Assembly: GCF_019880405.1 (NCBI RefSeq) | Contig: NZ_CP082269.1 | Coordinates: forward strand, 1,612,001 to 1,676,000 | DNA length: 64,000 bases | Direction of reading: 5' to 3' | From: Enterobacter sp. C2 | GTDB taxonomy: Bacteria > Pseudomonadota > Gammaproteobacteria > Enterobacterales > Enterobacteriaceae | In this document: piece by piece, positions 9,720 to 20,353 of the stretch | Position numbering within the stretch: the first letter of the stretch is position 1 | Layout: each line of letters begins with the position of its first letter | Position numbers and translations under genes: made by a program | The notes under the pieces: model-generated | What the model was told of the DNA's origin: nothing | The model's input: the letters and a program-made list of their open reading frames with translations, nothing else | Database searches by the model: none

Positions 9720-10673
9720 ATGTATACGAAGATTAGTGGTACCGGCAGCTACCTGCCCGAGCAAGTGCGAACCAACGCCGATCTGGAAAAGATGGTCGAT
9801 ACCTCTGACGAGTGGATTGTCACCCGCACAGGCATTCGTGAGCGCCGCATTGCCGCCCCGGATGAGACCGTGGCAACCATGGGTTTCGAAGCTGCTAAGC
9901 GCGCCATCGACATGGCAGGCATTGATAAAACTGAGATCGGTCTGATCATCGTCGCCACCACCTCGGCGACCCATGCTTTCCCCAGCGCAGCCTGCCAGGT
10001 GCAGAGCCTGCTGGAGATCAAAGGCTGCCCGGCATTTGACGTGGCTGCCGCCTGCGCAGGCTTTACCTATGCCCTGAGCATTGCCGATCAGTATGTCAAA
10101 AGCGGTGCGGTGAAGCATGCGCTAGTGATCGGCGCTGACGTGCTGGCCCGTACCTGCGATCCGACCGATCGCGGAACGATCATTATCTTCGGTGACGGCG
10201 CGGGCGCGGCAGTGCTGAGCGCATCCGAAGAGCAGGGTATCATCTCGACCCATCTGCACGCGGACGGGAGCTACGGCGAGCTGTTAACGCTGCCGAACCT
10301 GGATCGCGTCACGCCGGACAGCCCTACCTACCTGACCATGGCGGGTAACGAAGTCTTCAAAGTGGCCGTGACCGAGCTGGCGCACATCGTTGAAGAGACG
10401 CTGGCGGCGAATAATATCGATCGCGCCGAGCTGGACTGGCTGGTTCCGCACCAGGCGAACCTGCGCATTATCAGCGCGACGGCGAGAAAGCTGGGTATGG
10501 AGATGGACAAAGTAGTCGTTACCCTTGACCGTCACGGCAATACCTCTGCGGCGTCGGTGCCTTGTGCGCTGGATGAAGCCGTGCGCGACGGACGTATCAA
10601 GCCGGGCCAGCTGGTGCTGCTTGAGGCCTTCGGCGGCGGTTTCACCTGGGGCTCTGCGCTGGTTCGTTTCTAG
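9720..10673 (+). CDS. fabH: 3-oxoacyl-ACP synthase III (KAS III)
   Basis: FabH condenses acetyl-CoA with malonyl-ACP to begin each fatty acid. The protein has 317 residues as in E. coli. The catalytic triad is visible: Cys112 in A-A-A-C-A-G-F, His in W-L-V-P-H-Q-A-N and Asn in H-G-N-T-S-A-A-S. The ATG at 9720 is 6 bp past the plsX stop. It is the first of the fabHDG-acpP-fabF run and feeds acetoacetyl-ACP to FabG. Confidence 0.98.
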   Translation: MYTKISGTGSYLPEQVRTNADLEKMVDTSDEWIVTRTGIRERRIAAPDETVATMGFEAAKRAIDMAGIDKTEIGLIIVATTSATHAFPSAACQVQSLLEIKGCPAFDVAAACAGFTYALSIADQYVKSGAVKHALVIGADVLARTCDPTDRGTIIIFGDGAGAAVLSASEEQGIISTHLHADGSYGELLTLPNLDRVTPDSPTYLTMAGNEVFKVAVTELAHIVEETLAANNIDRAELDWLVPHQANLRIISATARKLGMEMDKVVVTLDRHGNTSAASVPCALDEAVRDGRIKPGQLVLLEAFGGGFTWGSALVRF

Positions 10674-10690
10674 TATTAAGGATAAATAAG

Positions 10691-11620
10691 ATGACGCAAT
10701 TTGCTTTTGTGTTCCCGGGACAGGGTTCTCAGACCGTGGGTATGCTGGCCGATGTGGCAGCACAGTTTCCGCTGGTGGAAGAGACGTTCCGTGAAGCTTC
10801 TTCGGCGCTGGGCTATGACCTGTGGGCACTAACCCAGCAGGGTCCGGCAGAAGAGCTCAACAAAACGTGGCAGACCCAGCCCGCGCTGCTGACGGCTTCC
10901 GTCGCACTGTGGCGCGTCTGGCAGCAGCAGGGCGGTAAAACCCCGGCGCTGATGGCAGGCCATAGCCTGGGCGAGTACTCTGCGCTGGTGTGCGCGGGCG
11001 TGATCGATTTCGCCGATGCCGTACGCCTTGTAGAGCTGCGCGGCAAATTTATGCAGGAAGCGGTACCGGAAGGCACCGGCGGCATGTCGGCGATTATCGG
11101 CCTTGACGATGCGGCGATTGCTAAAGCCTGTGAAGAGGCCGCTGAAGGCCAGGTTGTCTCTCCGGTGAACTATAACTCACCGGGCCAGGTGGTCATTGCC
11201 GGGCATAAAGACGCAGTTGAGCGTGCAGGTGCGGCCTGTAAAGCAGCGGGTGCTAAACGCGCGCTGCCGCTGCCGGTGAGCGTGCCGTCCCACTGCGCGC
11301 TGATGAAGCCCGCAGCAGAGAAGCTGGCCGCCGAGCTGGAAAAAATCACCTTCAACGCGCCGGCTATCCCGGTAGTAAACAACGTTGACGTGAAGTGCGA
11401 AACCACGCCGGAAGCCATCCGTGATGCGCTGGTGCGCCAGCTCTACAGTCCGGTACAGTGGACTAAAAGCGTTGAATTTATGGCTTCTCAGGGCGTCACG
11501 CACCTGTATGAAGTCGGTCCGGGCAAAGTGCTTACTGGCCTGACCAAGCGTATTGTTGACACCCTGACCGCCTCGGCTATTAACGAGCCTGCGGCACTGT
11601 CAGCGGCGGCTGAGCAATAA
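10691..11620 (+). CDS. fabD: Malonyl-CoA:ACP transacylase
   Basis: FabD loads malonyl groups onto acyl carrier protein. The protein has 309 residues. The nucleophile is Ser92 in the motif G-H-S-L-G-E-Y-S, Gln11 of P-G-Q-G-S-Q is the oxyanion residue, and the active-site His is in V-P-S-H-C-A-L-M. It lies 17 bp after fabH and 17 bp before fabG, in the usual operon order. Confidence 0.98.
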   Translation: MTQFAFVFPGQGSQTVGMLADVAAQFPLVEETFREASSALGYDLWALTQQGPAEELNKTWQTQPALLTASVALWRVWQQQGGKTPALMAGHSLGEYSALVCAGVIDFADAVRLVELRGKFMQEAVPEGTGGMSAIIGLDDAAIAKACEEAAEGQVVSPVNYNSPGQVVIAGHKDAVERAGAACKAAGAKRALPLPVSVPSHCALMKPAAEKLAAELEKITFNAPAIPVVNNVDVKCETTPEAIRDALVRQLYSPVQWTKSVEFMASQGVTHLYEVGPGKVLTGLTKRIVDTLTASAINEPAALSAAAEQ

Positions 11621-11637
11621 ACAAGGAACCCAAAACC

Positions 11638-12372
11638 ATGAGTTTTGAAGGAAAAATCGCACTGGTTACCGGTGCAAGCCGTGGCATTGGCCGCGCAATC
11701 GCTGAAACCCTCGTTGCCCGCGGCGCGAAGGTGATCGGTACCGCGACCAGCGAAAGCGGCGCGCAGGCCATCAGCGACTATTTAGGTGCAAACGGCAAAG
11801 GTTTACTGTTAAACGTGACCGATCCTGCATCTATTGAATCTGTGCTGGAAAATGTCCGTGCAGAGTTTGGCGAAGTGGATATTCTGGTCAATAATGCCGG
11901 GATTACCCGCGACAACCTGTTAATGCGGATGAAAGACGACGAGTGGAACGATATCATCGAAACCAATCTCTCTTCTGTTTTCCGCCTGTCAAAAGCGGTA
12001 ATGCGGGCTATGATGAAGAAGCGTCATGGTCGCATTATCACTATCGGTTCTGTGGTGGGTACCATGGGAAATGCTGGTCAGGCTAACTACGCTGCGGCGA
12101 AAGCAGGCCTGATCGGTTTCAGTAAGTCGCTGGCGCGTGAAGTTGCGTCCCGCGGTATTACTGTAAACGTTGTTGCTCCGGGCTTTATTGAAACGGACAT
12201 GACGCGTGCGCTGACCGAAGATCAGCGTGCGGGTACGCTGGCAGCGGTTCCGGCGGGTCGTCTTGGCGATCCAAAAGAGATTGCCAGCGCGGTAGCATTT
12301 TTAGCTTCTGACGAAGCGGGTTACATCACTGGTGAAACCCTGCACGTCAATGGCGGAATGTATATGGTTTAA
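11638..12372 (+). CDS. fabG: 3-oxoacyl-ACP reductase FabG
   Basis: FabG is the NADPH-dependent reductase of the elongation cycle, a short-chain dehydrogenase acting as a tetramer. The protein has 244 residues with the cofactor motif T-G-A-S-R-G-I-G at residues 11-18, N-N-A-G near 86, catalytic Ser in I-T-I-G-S-V-V-G, and Y-A-A-A-K. A good Shine-Dalgarno (ACAAGGAACC) precedes the ATG. The 178-bp gap that follows holds the acpP promoter. Confidence 0.98.
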   Translation: MSFEGKIALVTGASRGIGRAIAETLVARGAKVIGTATSESGAQAISDYLGANGKGLLLNVTDPASIESVLENVRAEFGEVDILVNNAGITRDNLLMRMKDDEWNDIIETNLSSVFRLSKAVMRAMMKKRHGRIITIGSVVGTMGNAGQANYAAAKAGLIGFSKSLAREVASRGITVNVVAPGFIETDMTRALTEDQRAGTLAAVPAGRLGDPKEIASAVAFLASDEAGYITGETLHVNGGMYMV

Positions 12373-12477
12373 CCACGTTATTTCCTAAAGCATCAAATGG
12401 AAATAATTTTATTTGCGTTATCAGCCCAATTGGCCTCAAAATAGCGCAAAATCGTGGTAGGACCTGCCGGGATTTAG

Positions 12478-12505
12478 TTGCAAATTTTTCAACATTTTAT
12501 ACACT
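12478..12505 (+). promoter_or_regulatory. acpP promoter
   Basis: TTGCAA (12478-12483) and TACACT (12500-12505) with a 16-bp spacer lie upstream of acpP in an AT-rich stretch. A separate strong promoter for acpP inside the fab cluster is expected because the carrier protein is needed in large excess. Confidence 0.55.
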
Positions 12506-12550
12506 ACGAAAACCATCGCGAAAGCGAGTTTTGATAGGAAATTTAAGAGT

Positions 12551-12790
12551 ATGAGCACCACTATCGAAGAACGCGTTAAGAAAATTATTGGCGAGCAGCT
12601 GGGCGTTAAGCAGGAAGAAGTGACTAACAATGCTTCTTTCGTTGACGATCTGGGCGCGGATTCTCTTGACACCGTTGAGCTGGTAATGGCTCTGGAAGAA
12701 GAGTTTGATACTGAGATTCCGGACGAAGAAGCTGAGAAGATCACTACTGTTCAGGCTGCCATTGATTACATCAACGGTCACCAGGCATAA
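12551..12790 (+). CDS. acpP: Acyl carrier protein
   Basis: AcpP carries the growing acyl chain on a 4'-phosphopantetheine attached to the Ser of the D-S-L motif (Ser38 counting Met). The protein has 79 residues; E. coli has 78. The extra residue is a second Thr at position 4 ([11 protein letters not shown] versus [10 protein letters not shown]), and E is replaced by D just before the DLGADSL motif. The protein is otherwise identical to E. coli from memory. It is very acidic, as expected. fabF follows 87 bp later. Confidence 0.98.
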   Translation: MSTTIEERVKKIIGEQLGVKQEEVTNNASFVDDLGADSLDTVELVMALEEEFDTEIPDEEAEKITTVQAAIDYINGHQA

Positions 12791-12877
12791 GTGAACATCT
12801 CCAGGCGGTCATTCGACCGCCTGAGTTTTATCTTTTTCTCCCACCCATCTCTTTTTATCCCTCCCTGGAGGACAAAC

Positions 12878-14119
12878 GTGTCTAAGCGTCGTGTAGTTGT
12901 GACCGGACTTGGCATGTTGTCTCCTGTCGGCAATACCGTAGAGTCTACCTGGAGTGCTCTCCTTGCCGGTCAGAGTGGCATCAGCCTGATCGACCATTTC
13001 GATACTAGCGCCTATGCAACAAAATTTGCTGGCTTAGTAAAGGATTTTAACTGTGATGACATCATCTCGCGCAAAGAGCAGCGCAAGATGGATGCCTTCA
13101 TTCAATATGGAGTTGTTGCGGGCTGGCAGGCCATGCAGGATTCTGGCCTTGAGGTCACCCCAGAGAACGCTCACCGTATCGGGGCCGCTATCGGTTCAGG
13201 TATCGGCGGTCTTGGTCTGATCGAAGAGAACCACGCCTCGCTGGTTAACGGCGGCCCGCGTAAAATCAGCCCATTCTTTGTACCCTCTACCATTGTTAAC
13301 ATGGTAGCTGGTCACCTGACGATTATGCTTGGCCTGCAGGGCCCGAGCATCTCCATCGCTACGGCCTGTACCTCTGGCGTGCACAACATCGGCCATGCGG
13401 CGCGTATTATCGCCTATGGCGATGCTGACGCCATGTTGGCAGGCGGCGCTGAAAAAGCCAGTACCCCGCTTGGCGTGGGCGGCTTTGGCGCAGCGCGTGC
13501 GCTCTCTACCCGTAACGACAATCCGCAGGCGGCAAGCCGTCCGTGGGATAAAGATCGTGACGGTTTTGTGCTGGGCGACGGCGCGGGTATGGTCATGCTG
13601 GAAGAGTACGAGCATGCGAAAAAACGCGGCGCGAAAATCTATGCCGAGCTGGTTGGCTTTGGTATGAGCAGCGATGCCTATCACATGACCTCGCCGCCGG
13701 AAAACGGCGCGGGTGCGGCGCTGGCGATGACCAATGCGCTGCGTGATGCCCAGCTGGATCCGGCGAAGATTGGCTACGTTAACGCCCACGGCACCTCCAC
13801 ACCGGCCGGCGATAAAGCCGAAACCCAGGCGGTGAAATCCGTGTTTGGCGAAGCAGCAAGCCGCGTTATGGTCAGCTCCACCAAATCCATGACCGGTCAC
13901 CTGCTGGGCGCAGCGGGCGCGGTAGAGTCTATCTACTCAATCCTGGCCCTGCGCGATCAGGCGATCCCGCCGACCATTAACCTGGATAACCCGGATGAGG
14001 GTTGCGATCTGGACTACGTTCCGCATGTCGCACGCCAGGTGAGCGATCTGGAGTACACCCTGTGTAACTCCTTTGGCTTCGGTGGTACTAACGGCTCGCT
14101 GATCTTTAAACGGATCTAA
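12878..14119 (+). CDS. fabF: 3-oxoacyl-ACP synthase II (KAS II)
   Basis: FabF performs chain elongation and temperature-dependent cis-vaccenate synthesis. The start is the GTG at 12878, preceded by CTGGAGGACAAAC; it gives the 413-residue length and the N-terminus ([11 protein letters not shown]) of E. coli. The frame is open further upstream without similarity. The active-site Cys is in T-A-C-T-S-G-V-H, and the two His are in N-A-H-G-T-S-T and M-T-G-H-L-L-G. Confidence 0.97.
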   Translation: MSKRRVVVTGLGMLSPVGNTVESTWSALLAGQSGISLIDHFDTSAYATKFAGLVKDFNCDDIISRKEQRKMDAFIQYGVVAGWQAMQDSGLEVTPENAHRIGAAIGSGIGGLGLIEENHASLVNGGPRKISPFFVPSTIVNMVAGHLTIMLGLQGPSISIATACTSGVHNIGHAARIIAYGDADAMLAGGAEKASTPLGVGGFGAARALSTRNDNPQAASRPWDKDRDGFVLGDGAGMVMLEEYEHAKKRGAKIYAELVGFGMSSDAYHMTSPPENGAGAALAMTNALRDAQLDPAKIGYVNAHGTSTPAGDKAETQAVKSVFGEAASRVMVSSTKSMTGHLLGAAGAVESIYSILALRDQAIPPTINLDNPDEGCDLDYVPHVARQVSDLEYTLCNSFGFGGTNGSLIFKRI

Positions 14120-14127
14120 CGCCGTAT

Positions 14128-14155
14128 GACCGGGTAGCCTCTGTGCTGCCCGGTC
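14128..14155 (+). terminator. Hairpin after fabF
   Basis: GACCGGG (14128-14134) pairs with CCCGGTC (14149-14155), extended by an inner AGC/GCT stem. There is no T tract, so it may only weaken transcription into pabC or protect the fab mRNA 3' end. Confidence 0.4.
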
Positions 14156-14249
14156 CGTTCAACATGTTTTCCCTTTCGATTCAGCTTTCTCCGCTTGTCC
14201 TGCGTTTCGCATCCTGCCAGACTACCCGGCCACGGATAGAGGAGCCGCT

Positions 14250-15065
14250 ATGTTCTTGATAAATGGCTGCCAACAGCAGACGCTGGCGGCGAACGACAGG
14301 GCTGTACAGTTCGGCGACGGCTGCTTTACCACCGCCCGGATCCAAACCGGGGAGATTCAGCTGCTTCAGGCCCATCTTGCGCGCCTGCGCGATGCCTGTG
14401 AGCGCTTATTTATCCCGTTTACCGACTGGGCTATCCTCGAGCAGGAGATGATCGCTCTGGCAGGTCGTCAGCAGACGGGCGTGATGAAGGTGATGATCAC
14501 CCGGGGCGCGGGCGGGCGCGGTTACAGTGCCGCTGGCTGCCAGACGCCCACGCGCATCCTGAGCCTGTCAGCGCTGCCTGCCCACTATGCCCGCTGGCAG
14601 CAGGAGGGGATCACCCTCGCGCTCAGCCCGATCCGGCTGGGGCGTAACCCGCATCTGGCAGGTATAAAGCATCTTAACCGCCTGGAGCAGGTGCTGATTC
14701 GTACTCATCTTGAGCAGACGGCAGGCGACGAGGCGCTGGTTCTTGACAGCGACGGGTTGCTTACGGAATGCTGTGCCGCAAATTTATTCTGGCGTCAGGG
14801 CATGAGGGTATTTACGCCCTGTCTTGACCAGGCAGGCGTGAAGGGCATTATGCGTCAGTTTATTATCGACCGGCTGACCGCCTCAGGCTTTACCTTCGCG
14901 GAAGTTGCCGCGCGGCCGAAGGCGCTGGCCGATGCCGATGAGGTGCTGATCTGTAACGCGCTGATGCCTGTCGTGCCGGTTAACGCCTGCGGCGAGTGGG
15001 AGTGGACATCCCGCGAGCTGTATTCCTTTTTATCTCCCCTTTGTGAGCGTGCGATCTCGTCATGA
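14250..15065 (+). CDS. pabC: Aminodeoxychorismate lyase
   Basis: PabC removes pyruvate from 4-amino-4-deoxychorismate to give p-aminobenzoate for folate. It is a PLP enzyme of fold type IV. The protein has 271 residues (E. coli 269). The Schiff-base Lys is Lys140 in [10 protein letters not shown]. The ATG at 14250 follows GGAGCCGCT. The stop overlaps the mltG start by 4 bases, so the two genes are translationally coupled. It is less conserved against E. coli than its neighbours, as usual for pabC. Confidence 0.95.
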   Translation: MFLINGCQQQTLAANDRAVQFGDGCFTTARIQTGEIQLLQAHLARLRDACERLFIPFTDWAILEQEMIALAGRQQTGVMKVMITRGAGGRGYSAAGCQTPTRILSLSALPAHYARWQQEGITLALSPIRLGRNPHLAGIKHLNRLEQVLIRTHLEQTAGDEALVLDSDGLLTECCAANLFWRQGMRVFTPCLDQAGVKGIMRQFIIDRLTASGFTFAEVAARPKALADADEVLICNALMPVVPVNACGEWEWTSRELYSFLSPLCERAISS

Positions 15066-16084
15066 AGAAAATGTTTCGTTTTGTTGTACTTCTGCTGGTG
15101 GTGCTGGGCATTGCTGCCGGAGCAGGTTACTGGAAGGTTCGCCAGCTGGCGGAGAGCAAGCTGCTCATTAACGCAGAGACCATCTTTACCCTGAAAGCAG
15201 GCACCGGTCGCCAGGCGCTGGGAACCCAGCTCTATAGTGAGAAGATTATTAATCGTCCTCGCGTCTTCCAGTGGCTGTTGCGCGTGGAGCCTGCGCTCTC
15301 CCATTTCAAAGCCGGGACCTATCGCTTTACCCCGGATATGACGGTGCGCGACATGCTGCGGCTGCTGGAGAGCGGCAAAGAGGCGCAGTTCCCGTTGCGG
15401 CTGGTGGAGGGGATGCGTCTCAGCGACTTCCTGAAGCAGCTTCGCGATGCGCCCTATATTCAGCACACCCTGAAAGATGACAGCTATGCCACGGTGGCAG
15501 AGGCGCTTAAGTTTGAGCACCCTGAGTGGATCGAGGGGTGGTTCTGGCCCGATACCTGGCTCTACACTGCCCATACCACTGACATCACCATGCTTAAACG
15601 CGCCCATGATAAAATGGTCGCCGCGGTGAACAAAGCCTGGGAAGGGCGGGCGGAGGGCCTGCCGTATAAAGATCAAAACCAGCTGGTGACCATGGCCTCG
15701 ATTATTGAAAAAGAGACGGCGGTAGCCAGCGAGCGGGATCGGGTCGCCTCGGTCTTCATCAACCGTCTACGTACCGGCATGCGCCTGCAAACCGATCCCA
15801 CCGTTATTTACGGCATGGGCGACAGCTACACCGGTAAAATCAGCCGTAGCGATCTGGAAACGCCAACGGCGTATAATACCTATACCATTAGCGGCCTGCC
15901 GCCGGGACCGATTGCCATCCCAAGCGACGCATCGCTGCGTGCCGCTGCGCATCCGGCTAAAACGCCGTATCTCTATTTTGTTGCTGACGGCAAGGGGGGG
16001 CATACCTTTACCACCAACCTTGTCAGCCACAACCGCGCGGTGCAGGACTATCTGAAAGTGCTTAAGGAAAAAAATGGCCAGTAA
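15062..16084 (+). CDS. mltG: Endolytic murein transglycosylase MltG
   Basis: MltG (YceG) cleaves nascent glycan strands and terminates their elongation at the inner membrane. The protein has 340 residues with a single N-terminal membrane segment (residues about 5-23), then a LysM-like region and the YceG catalytic domain. The catalytic Glu is Glu218 in S-I-I-E-K-E-T, matching the E. coli position. The start overlaps pabC (ATGA) and the stop overlaps tmk by 11 bases. Confidence 0.96.
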   Translation: MKKMFRFVVLLLVVLGIAAGAGYWKVRQLAESKLLINAETIFTLKAGTGRQALGTQLYSEKIINRPRVFQWLLRVEPALSHFKAGTYRFTPDMTVRDMLRLLESGKEAQFPLRLVEGMRLSDFLKQLRDAPYIQHTLKDDSYATVAEALKFEHPEWIEGWFWPDTWLYTAHTTDITMLKRAHDKMVAAVNKAWEGRAEGLPYKDQNQLVTMASIIEKETAVASERDRVASVFINRLRTGMRLQTDPTVIYGMGDSYTGKISRSDLETPTAYNTYTISGLPPGPIAIPSDASLRAAAHPAKTPYLYFVADGKGGHTFTTNLVSHNRAVQDYLKVLKEKNGQ

Positions 16085-16715
16085 ATACATCGTTATCGAA
16101 GGGCTGGAAGGGGCCGGAAAGACCACCGCCCGCGATACCGTCGTGGAGACGCTGACCCAGCTTGGGGTGGGCGAGATGATCTTTACCCGCGAGCCGGGCG
16201 GGACGAAGCTTGCCGAAAAGCTGCGCAGTCTGGTGCTGGATATCAAATCGGTAGGCGATGAGGTCATTACCGACAAAGCCGAAGTGCTGATGTTCTATGC
16301 TGCCCGCGTCCAACTGGTGGAGACGGTCATCAAGCCCGCGCTGGCCCGCGGCTGCTGGGTGATTGGCGATCGCCACGATCTCTCTACTCAGGCCTATCAG
16401 GGCGGCGGACGCGGTATTGATGCGCATATGCTGGCCACCCTGCGCGACACCGTATTAGGCGATTTTCGTCCTGACCTGACGCTCTACCTCGACGTTGAGC
16501 CGGAAGTGGGCCTGAAACGCGCCCGCGCCCGGGGCGAGCTGGACCGCATCGAGCAGGAGTCCTATGACTTCTTCCATCGTGCCCGCGCCCGTTACCTTGA
16601 GCTTGCCGCTGCCGATCCGCGGATTAAAACCATCGACGCCACCCGGTCCCTCGACGAGGTGATGAGCGACATTCGTCAGACGATCACCGCCTGGGTGCAG
16701 GAGCAGGGCGCATGA
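16074..16715 (+). CDS. tmk: Thymidylate kinase
   Basis: Tmk phosphorylates dTMP to dTDP. The protein has 213 residues. The P-loop G-L-E-G-A-G-K-T-T is at residues 10-18, the D-R-H motif that binds dTMP near 98-100, and an Arg-rich LID ([10 protein letters not shown]) near 149. The start is inside mltG and the stop overlaps holB by 4 bases. Confidence 0.97.
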   Translation: MASKYIVIEGLEGAGKTTARDTVVETLTQLGVGEMIFTREPGGTKLAEKLRSLVLDIKSVGDEVITDKAEVLMFYAARVQLVETVIKPALARGCWVIGDRHDLSTQAYQGGGRGIDAHMLATLRDTVLGDFRPDLTLYLDVEPEVGLKRARARGELDRIEQESYDFFHRARARYLELAAADPRIKTIDATRSLDEVMSDIRQTITAWVQEQGA

Positions 16716-17716
16716 AATGGTATCCATGGTTACGCCCATACTTTGAAAGCCTGGTTGCCAGCTACCAGGCCGGACGCGGACACCATGCGCTACTGATCCA
16801 CGCTCTGCCCGGTATGGGTGATGAGGCCTTAATCTATGCTCTGACGCGCTATCTGCTCTGCCAGCAGCCCGACGGGCATAAAAGCTGCGGTCGCTGTCGC
16901 GGCTGTCAGCTGATGCAGGCCGGAACCCATCCGGATTACTATGTGCTGGAGCCAGAGAAGGGCAAAAGCACGCTGGGTATTGATGCGGTGCGCGAGGTGA
17001 GCGAGAAGCTTTACGAGCATGCACGCCTGAGCGGCGCGAAGGTAGTGTGGGTCAGCGATGCGGCCCGGCTGACCGAGGCCGCCGCCAACGCTCTGCTTAA
17101 AACGCTGGAGGAGCCACCGGCCAATACCTGGTTCTTCCTCGCCTGCCGTGAACCGGCCCGCCTGCTGGCCACTCTGCGCAGCCGCTGCCGCCTGCACCAC
17201 CTTGCGCCACCGGACGAGCGCTATGCCTGCGCCTGGCTGTCGCGGGAGGTTCAGGCCTCGCCCGAGGCGATCCTGACGGCGCTGCGGCTCTGCGGCGGTG
17301 CGCCGGGCGCGGCACAAACCCTGCTCTCTACCGATGCGTGGGCGCAGCGCCAGACGCTGTGCGCTGCCGTGGATGCAGCCCTGACCAGCAGCGACTGGCT
17401 CTCTCTGCTGCCCGCGCTTAACCATGACAGCGTTGCCGATCGTCTGCACTGGCTGGCCTCGCTCTATCTTGACGCCATGAAAATCCAGCAGGGAGCGACG
17501 CAGATCGGCAACGCCGACGCCTATCCGCTGGTCACCCGGCTGGCGAGAATTATTGCGCCTGCGCGTTTGCGGGCTCTCCTGGCGGCGATCTTTACCTGCC
17601 GGGAGCAGCTGCTGACCGTGACCGGCGTTAATCGTGAACTGCTGCTAACCGATTTACTCCTGAGCCAGGAGCACTGGCTGCAACCCGACGCCGTGCTGCC
17701 TGTATCCCATCTTTAA
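16712..17716 (+). CDS. holB: DNA polymerase III subunit delta'
   Basis: HolB is the delta' subunit of the clamp loader. The protein has 334 residues with an AAA+ fold and a zinc module (C-G-R-C-R-G-C near residues 59-65 plus an earlier Cys). The nucleotide-binding loop is degenerate, as expected for a subunit that does not bind ATP. It is translationally coupled to tmk by a 4-base overlap and followed 10 bp later by ycfH. Confidence 0.96.
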   Translation: MKWYPWLRPYFESLVASYQAGRGHHALLIHALPGMGDEALIYALTRYLLCQQPDGHKSCGRCRGCQLMQAGTHPDYYVLEPEKGKSTLGIDAVREVSEKLYEHARLSGAKVVWVSDAARLTEAAANALLKTLEEPPANTWFFLACREPARLLATLRSRCRLHHLAPPDERYACAWLSREVQASPEAILTALRLCGGAPGAAQTLLSTDAWAQRQTLCAAVDAALTSSDWLSLLPALNHDSVADRLHWLASLYLDAMKIQQGATQIGNADAYPLVTRLARIIAPARLRALLAAIFTCREQLLTVTGVNRELLLTDLLLSQEHWLQPDAVLPVSHL

Positions 17717-17726
17717 GAGAGACATT

Positions 17727-18524
17727 ATGTTTTTAGTCGACTCCCACTGCCATCTTGATGGCCTTGATTATCAATCCCTGCACCGGGACGTGGACGATGT
17801 GCTGGCCAAAGCGGCCGCCCGCGACGTTAAGTTTTGCCTTGCGGTGGCCACGACGCTGCCGGGCTACCGCGCCATGCGTGAGCTGGTGGGCAATCGTGAC
17901 AACGTAGCTTTCTCCTGCGGCGTGCATCCGCTTAATCAGGACGAGGCGTATGACGCTGAGGAGCTGCGAACCCTGGCGGCAGAAGAGGGCGTCGTAGCCA
18001 TGGGCGAGACCGGGCTGGATTACTTCTATACCCCGGAGACCAAACCCATTCAGCAGGAGTCGTTCCGCAACCATATCCGCATTGGTCGCGAGCTGAATAA
18101 GCCAGTGATTGTCCATACCCGTGATGCTCGCGAAGATACGCTGGCGATTCTGGCCGAGGAAAAGGTGACGGATTGCGGTGGCGTACTACACTGTTTCACA
18201 GAAGACAGAGAAACGGCAGGAAAGCTGCTGGATATGGGGTTCTATATCTCGTTCTCTGGCATTGTTACTTTCCGTAACGCTGAACAGCTGCGCGACGCTG
18301 CACGCTACGTACCGCTGGACAGAATGCTGGTGGAGACGGATTCACCCTATCTGGCACCGGTTCCGCACCGGGGCAAAGAGAACCAGCCTGCAATGACCCG
18401 CGACGTTGCGGAGTACATGGCAGTGCTGAAGGGCGTATCGTTGGAGACGCTGGCGCAGCAGACCACGCAAAACTTCGCCACGCTGTTCCATATCGACCCC
18501 GCGCGTCTCCTATCCCGCCCATAA
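17727..18524 (+). CDS. ycfH: TatD-family metal-dependent hydrolase YcfH
   Basis: The protein has 265 residues with the TatD fold. The metal ligands are visible: S-H-C-H-L-D (His7, His9), the Glu in G-E-T-G-L-D, the His in V-I-V-H-T-R-D-A, and the Asp in E-T-D-S-P-Y-L-A-P. TatD proteins are metal-dependent DNases or phosphoesterases; the physiological substrate of YcfH is not firmly known. It ends the holB transcription unit; 294 bp of regulatory DNA separate it from ptsG. Confidence 0.95.
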   Translation: MFLVDSHCHLDGLDYQSLHRDVDDVLAKAAARDVKFCLAVATTLPGYRAMRELVGNRDNVAFSCGVHPLNQDEAYDAEELRTLAAEEGVVAMGETGLDYFYTPETKPIQQESFRNHIRIGRELNKPVIVHTRDAREDTLAILAEEKVTDCGGVLHCFTEDRETAGKLLDMGFYISFSGIVTFRNAEQLRDAARYVPLDRMLVETDSPYLAPVPHRGKENQPAMTRDVAEYMAVLKGVSLETLAQQTTQNFATLFHIDPARLLSRP

Positions 18525-18571
18525 GTCTGTTTTTTTAAGGCTCGTAATTAATTGACAATGCGAGTAGAGTG

Positions 18572-18593
18572 CACCGCCATAAACTTGGCGGTG
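18572..18593. other. CACCGCC/GGCGGTG inverted repeat upstream of ptsG
   Basis: A 7-bp perfect stem with an 8-base loop lies between ycfH and the ptsG promoter. There is no T tract directly after it. A similar structure is present in E. coli as I recall; it may end the ycfH message or be an operator. Confidence 0.4.
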
Positions 18594-18666
18594 AGTCGAC
18601 TTTTTGATACTTTCAGACTCCGTTTTTGTAAATAAGTGAAAGTTTTCCGGTGACCGCGTTTTGAAA

Positions 18667-18719
18667 CGTGATAACCGTCAAACAAACTTAGGGCGATTTA
18701 TTTTACTCTGTGTAATAAA
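18667..18719 (+). promoter_or_regulatory. ptsG promoter with CRP site and Mlc operator
   Basis: CGTGA-N6-TCAAA (18667-18682) fits the CRP consensus. It is centred 40.5 bp before a start site predicted at about 18715 with the -10 element TACTCT (18704-18709), a class II CRP promoter. TTTATTTT...GTAATAAA (18697-18719) is an AT-rich near-palindrome like the Mlc operator on E. coli ptsG and overlaps the start site. The resulting leader is about 104 nt, equal to the E. coli P1 leader from memory. Expected control: glucose induction through Mlc release, with cAMP-CRP activation. Confidence 0.7.
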
Positions 18720-18798
18720 TAAAGGGCACTTAGATGCTCTGTCCAGGGCGCGGTTCTCCCCCCGTGCCAATGCGTGAAAACGTAAAAAAAGCACAAAT

Positions 18799-18818
18799 AC
18801 TCAGGAGCACTCTCAATT
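18799..18818 (+). promoter_or_regulatory. ptsG ribosome-binding site with SgrS-pairing sequence
   Basis: The stretch around the Shine-Dalgarno, ending CTCTCAATT before the ATG, is the same as the SgrS target of E. coli ptsG as I recall it. This implies that sugar-phosphate stress control by the small RNA is retained. Confidence 0.6.
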
Positions 18819-20252
18819 ATGTTTAAGAATGCATTTGCTAACCTGCAAAAGGTCGGTAAATCACTGATGCTGCCCGTTTCCGTACTGCCCATTGCAGGGA
18901 TCCTGCTTGGCGTCGGTTCGGCTAACTTCACCTGGCTTCCAGAAGTGGTTTCCCATGTTATGGCAGAAGCGGGCGGTTCCGTTTTTGCTAACATGCCTCT
19001 GATTTTCGCTATCGGTGTTGCACTTGGCTTCACCAATAACGACGGCGTGTCTGCGCTGGCGGCAGTGGTTGCCTATGGCATCATGGTGAAAACCATGGCC
19101 GTGGTTGCACCGCTGGTGCTGCATCTGCCTGCGGAAGAGATTACGGCGAAACACCTGGCGGATACCGGTGTTCTCGGCGGGATCATCGCAGGTGCGATTG
19201 CTGCCTACATGTTCAACCGCTTCTACCGCATCAAGCTCCCTGAGTATCTGGGCTTCTTCGCTGGTAAGCGCTTCGTGCCGATCATCTCTGGTCTGGCTGC
19301 GATCTTCATGGGCGTGATCCTCTCCTTCATTTGGCCACCGATCGGTACGGCTATCCAGACCTTCTCCCAGTGGGCTGCTTACCAGAACCCGGTTGTGGCG
19401 TTTGGTATCTATGGCTTCATTGAGCGCTGCCTGGTACCGTTCGGTCTGCACCACATCTGGAACGTTCCTTTCCAGATGCAGATTGGTGAATACGCCAACG
19501 CGGCAGGCCAGGTCTTCCACGGCGATATCCCGCGCTACATGGCAGGTGACCCGACCGCAGGTAAACTCTCTGGCGGCTTCCTGTTCAAAATGTACGGCCT
19601 GCCGGCTGCTGCGATTGCCATCTGGCACTCTGCAAAACCGGAAAACCGTGCCAAAGTGGGCGGTATCATGATCTCCGCCGCGCTGACCTCGTTCCTGACC
19701 GGTATCACCGAGCCGATCGAGTTCTCCTTCATGTTCGTTGCGCCGATCCTGTACGCAATCCATGCGGTGCTGGCAGGTCTGGCCTTCCCGATCTGTATCC
19801 TGCTGGGTATGCGTGACGGGACCTCCTTCTCACACGGTCTGATCGACTTCATCGTGCTGAGCGGTAACGGCAGCAAACTGTGGCTGTTCCCGATTGTTGG
19901 CCTGTGCTACGCGGCAATCTACTACACCGTGTTCCGCGTGCTGATCAAAGCGCTGGATCTGAAAACCCCAGGTCGTGAAGACGCAACCGAAGACACTAAA
20001 GCTGGCGCAACCAGCGAGATGGCTCCGGCACTGGTCTCCGCCTTCGGTGGTAAAGAGAACATCACTAACCTCGACGCCTGTATTACGCGTCTGCGCGTAA
20101 GCGTGGCCGACGTGGCGAAGGTTGACCAGGCTGGCCTGAAAAAACTGGGTGCAGCGGGTGTGGTGGTTGCAGGTTCGGGCGTTCAGGCTATTTTCGGTAC
20201 CAAATCCGATAACCTGAAAACCGAAATGGATGAGTACATCCGCAACAGCTAA
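18819..20252 (+). CDS. ptsG: Glucose-specific PTS enzyme IIBC
   Basis: PtsG imports and phosphorylates glucose with phosphate from EIIA-Glc. The protein has 477 residues, the E. coli length. The N-terminal EIIC domain (residues about 1-390) has roughly ten membrane segments and the substrate-site sequence [10 protein letters not shown] linker rich in Ala/Thr/Glu leads to the EIIB domain with the phosphorylated Cys in L-D-A-C-I-T-R-L-R (about residue 421). It is followed by a strong terminator; in E. coli fhuE comes next, but here a foreign block intervenes. Confidence 0.98.
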   Translation: MFKNAFANLQKVGKSLMLPVSVLPIAGILLGVGSANFTWLPEVVSHVMAEAGGSVFANMPLIFAIGVALGFTNNDGVSALAAVVAYGIMVKTMAVVAPLVLHLPAEEITAKHLADTGVLGGIIAGAIAAYMFNRFYRIKLPEYLGFFAGKRFVPIISGLAAIFMGVILSFIWPPIGTAIQTFSQWAAYQNPVVAFGIYGFIERCLVPFGLHHIWNVPFQMQIGEYANAAGQVFHGDIPRYMAGDPTAGKLSGGFLFKMYGLPAAAIAIWHSAKPENRAKVGGIMISAALTSFLTGITEPIEFSFMFVAPILYAIHAVLAGLAFPICILLGMRDGTSFSHGLIDFIVLSGNGSKLWLFPIVGLCYAAIYYTVFRVLIKALDLKTPGREDATEDTKAGATSEMAPALVSAFGGKENITNLDACITRLRVSVADVAKVDQAGLKKLGAAGVVVAGSGVQAIFGTKSDNLKTEMDEYIRNS

Positions 20253-20273
20253 TTTGCAGTCTGGGGAGACTGA

Positions 20274-20297
20274 GGGAGCCGTAAGGCTCCCTTTTTT
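20274..20297 (+). terminator. ptsG terminator
   Basis: GGGAGCC (20274-20280), loop GTAA, GGCTCCC (20285-20291), then six T residues. It marks the left edge of the accessory block. The same stem recurs after fhuE at 36599-36616. Confidence 0.9.
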
Positions 20298-20353
20298 ATT
20301 GCGCTATATTTATATCCTTACATGACTCTCATGCTTAACAGGAAGGAACTGCT

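Noticed and set aside
18572-18593. The ptsG-upstream hairpin as a riboswitch or sRNA gene
   Set aside because: A simple 7-bp stem without terminator or conserved aptamer features; the region is explained by CRP/Mlc control.
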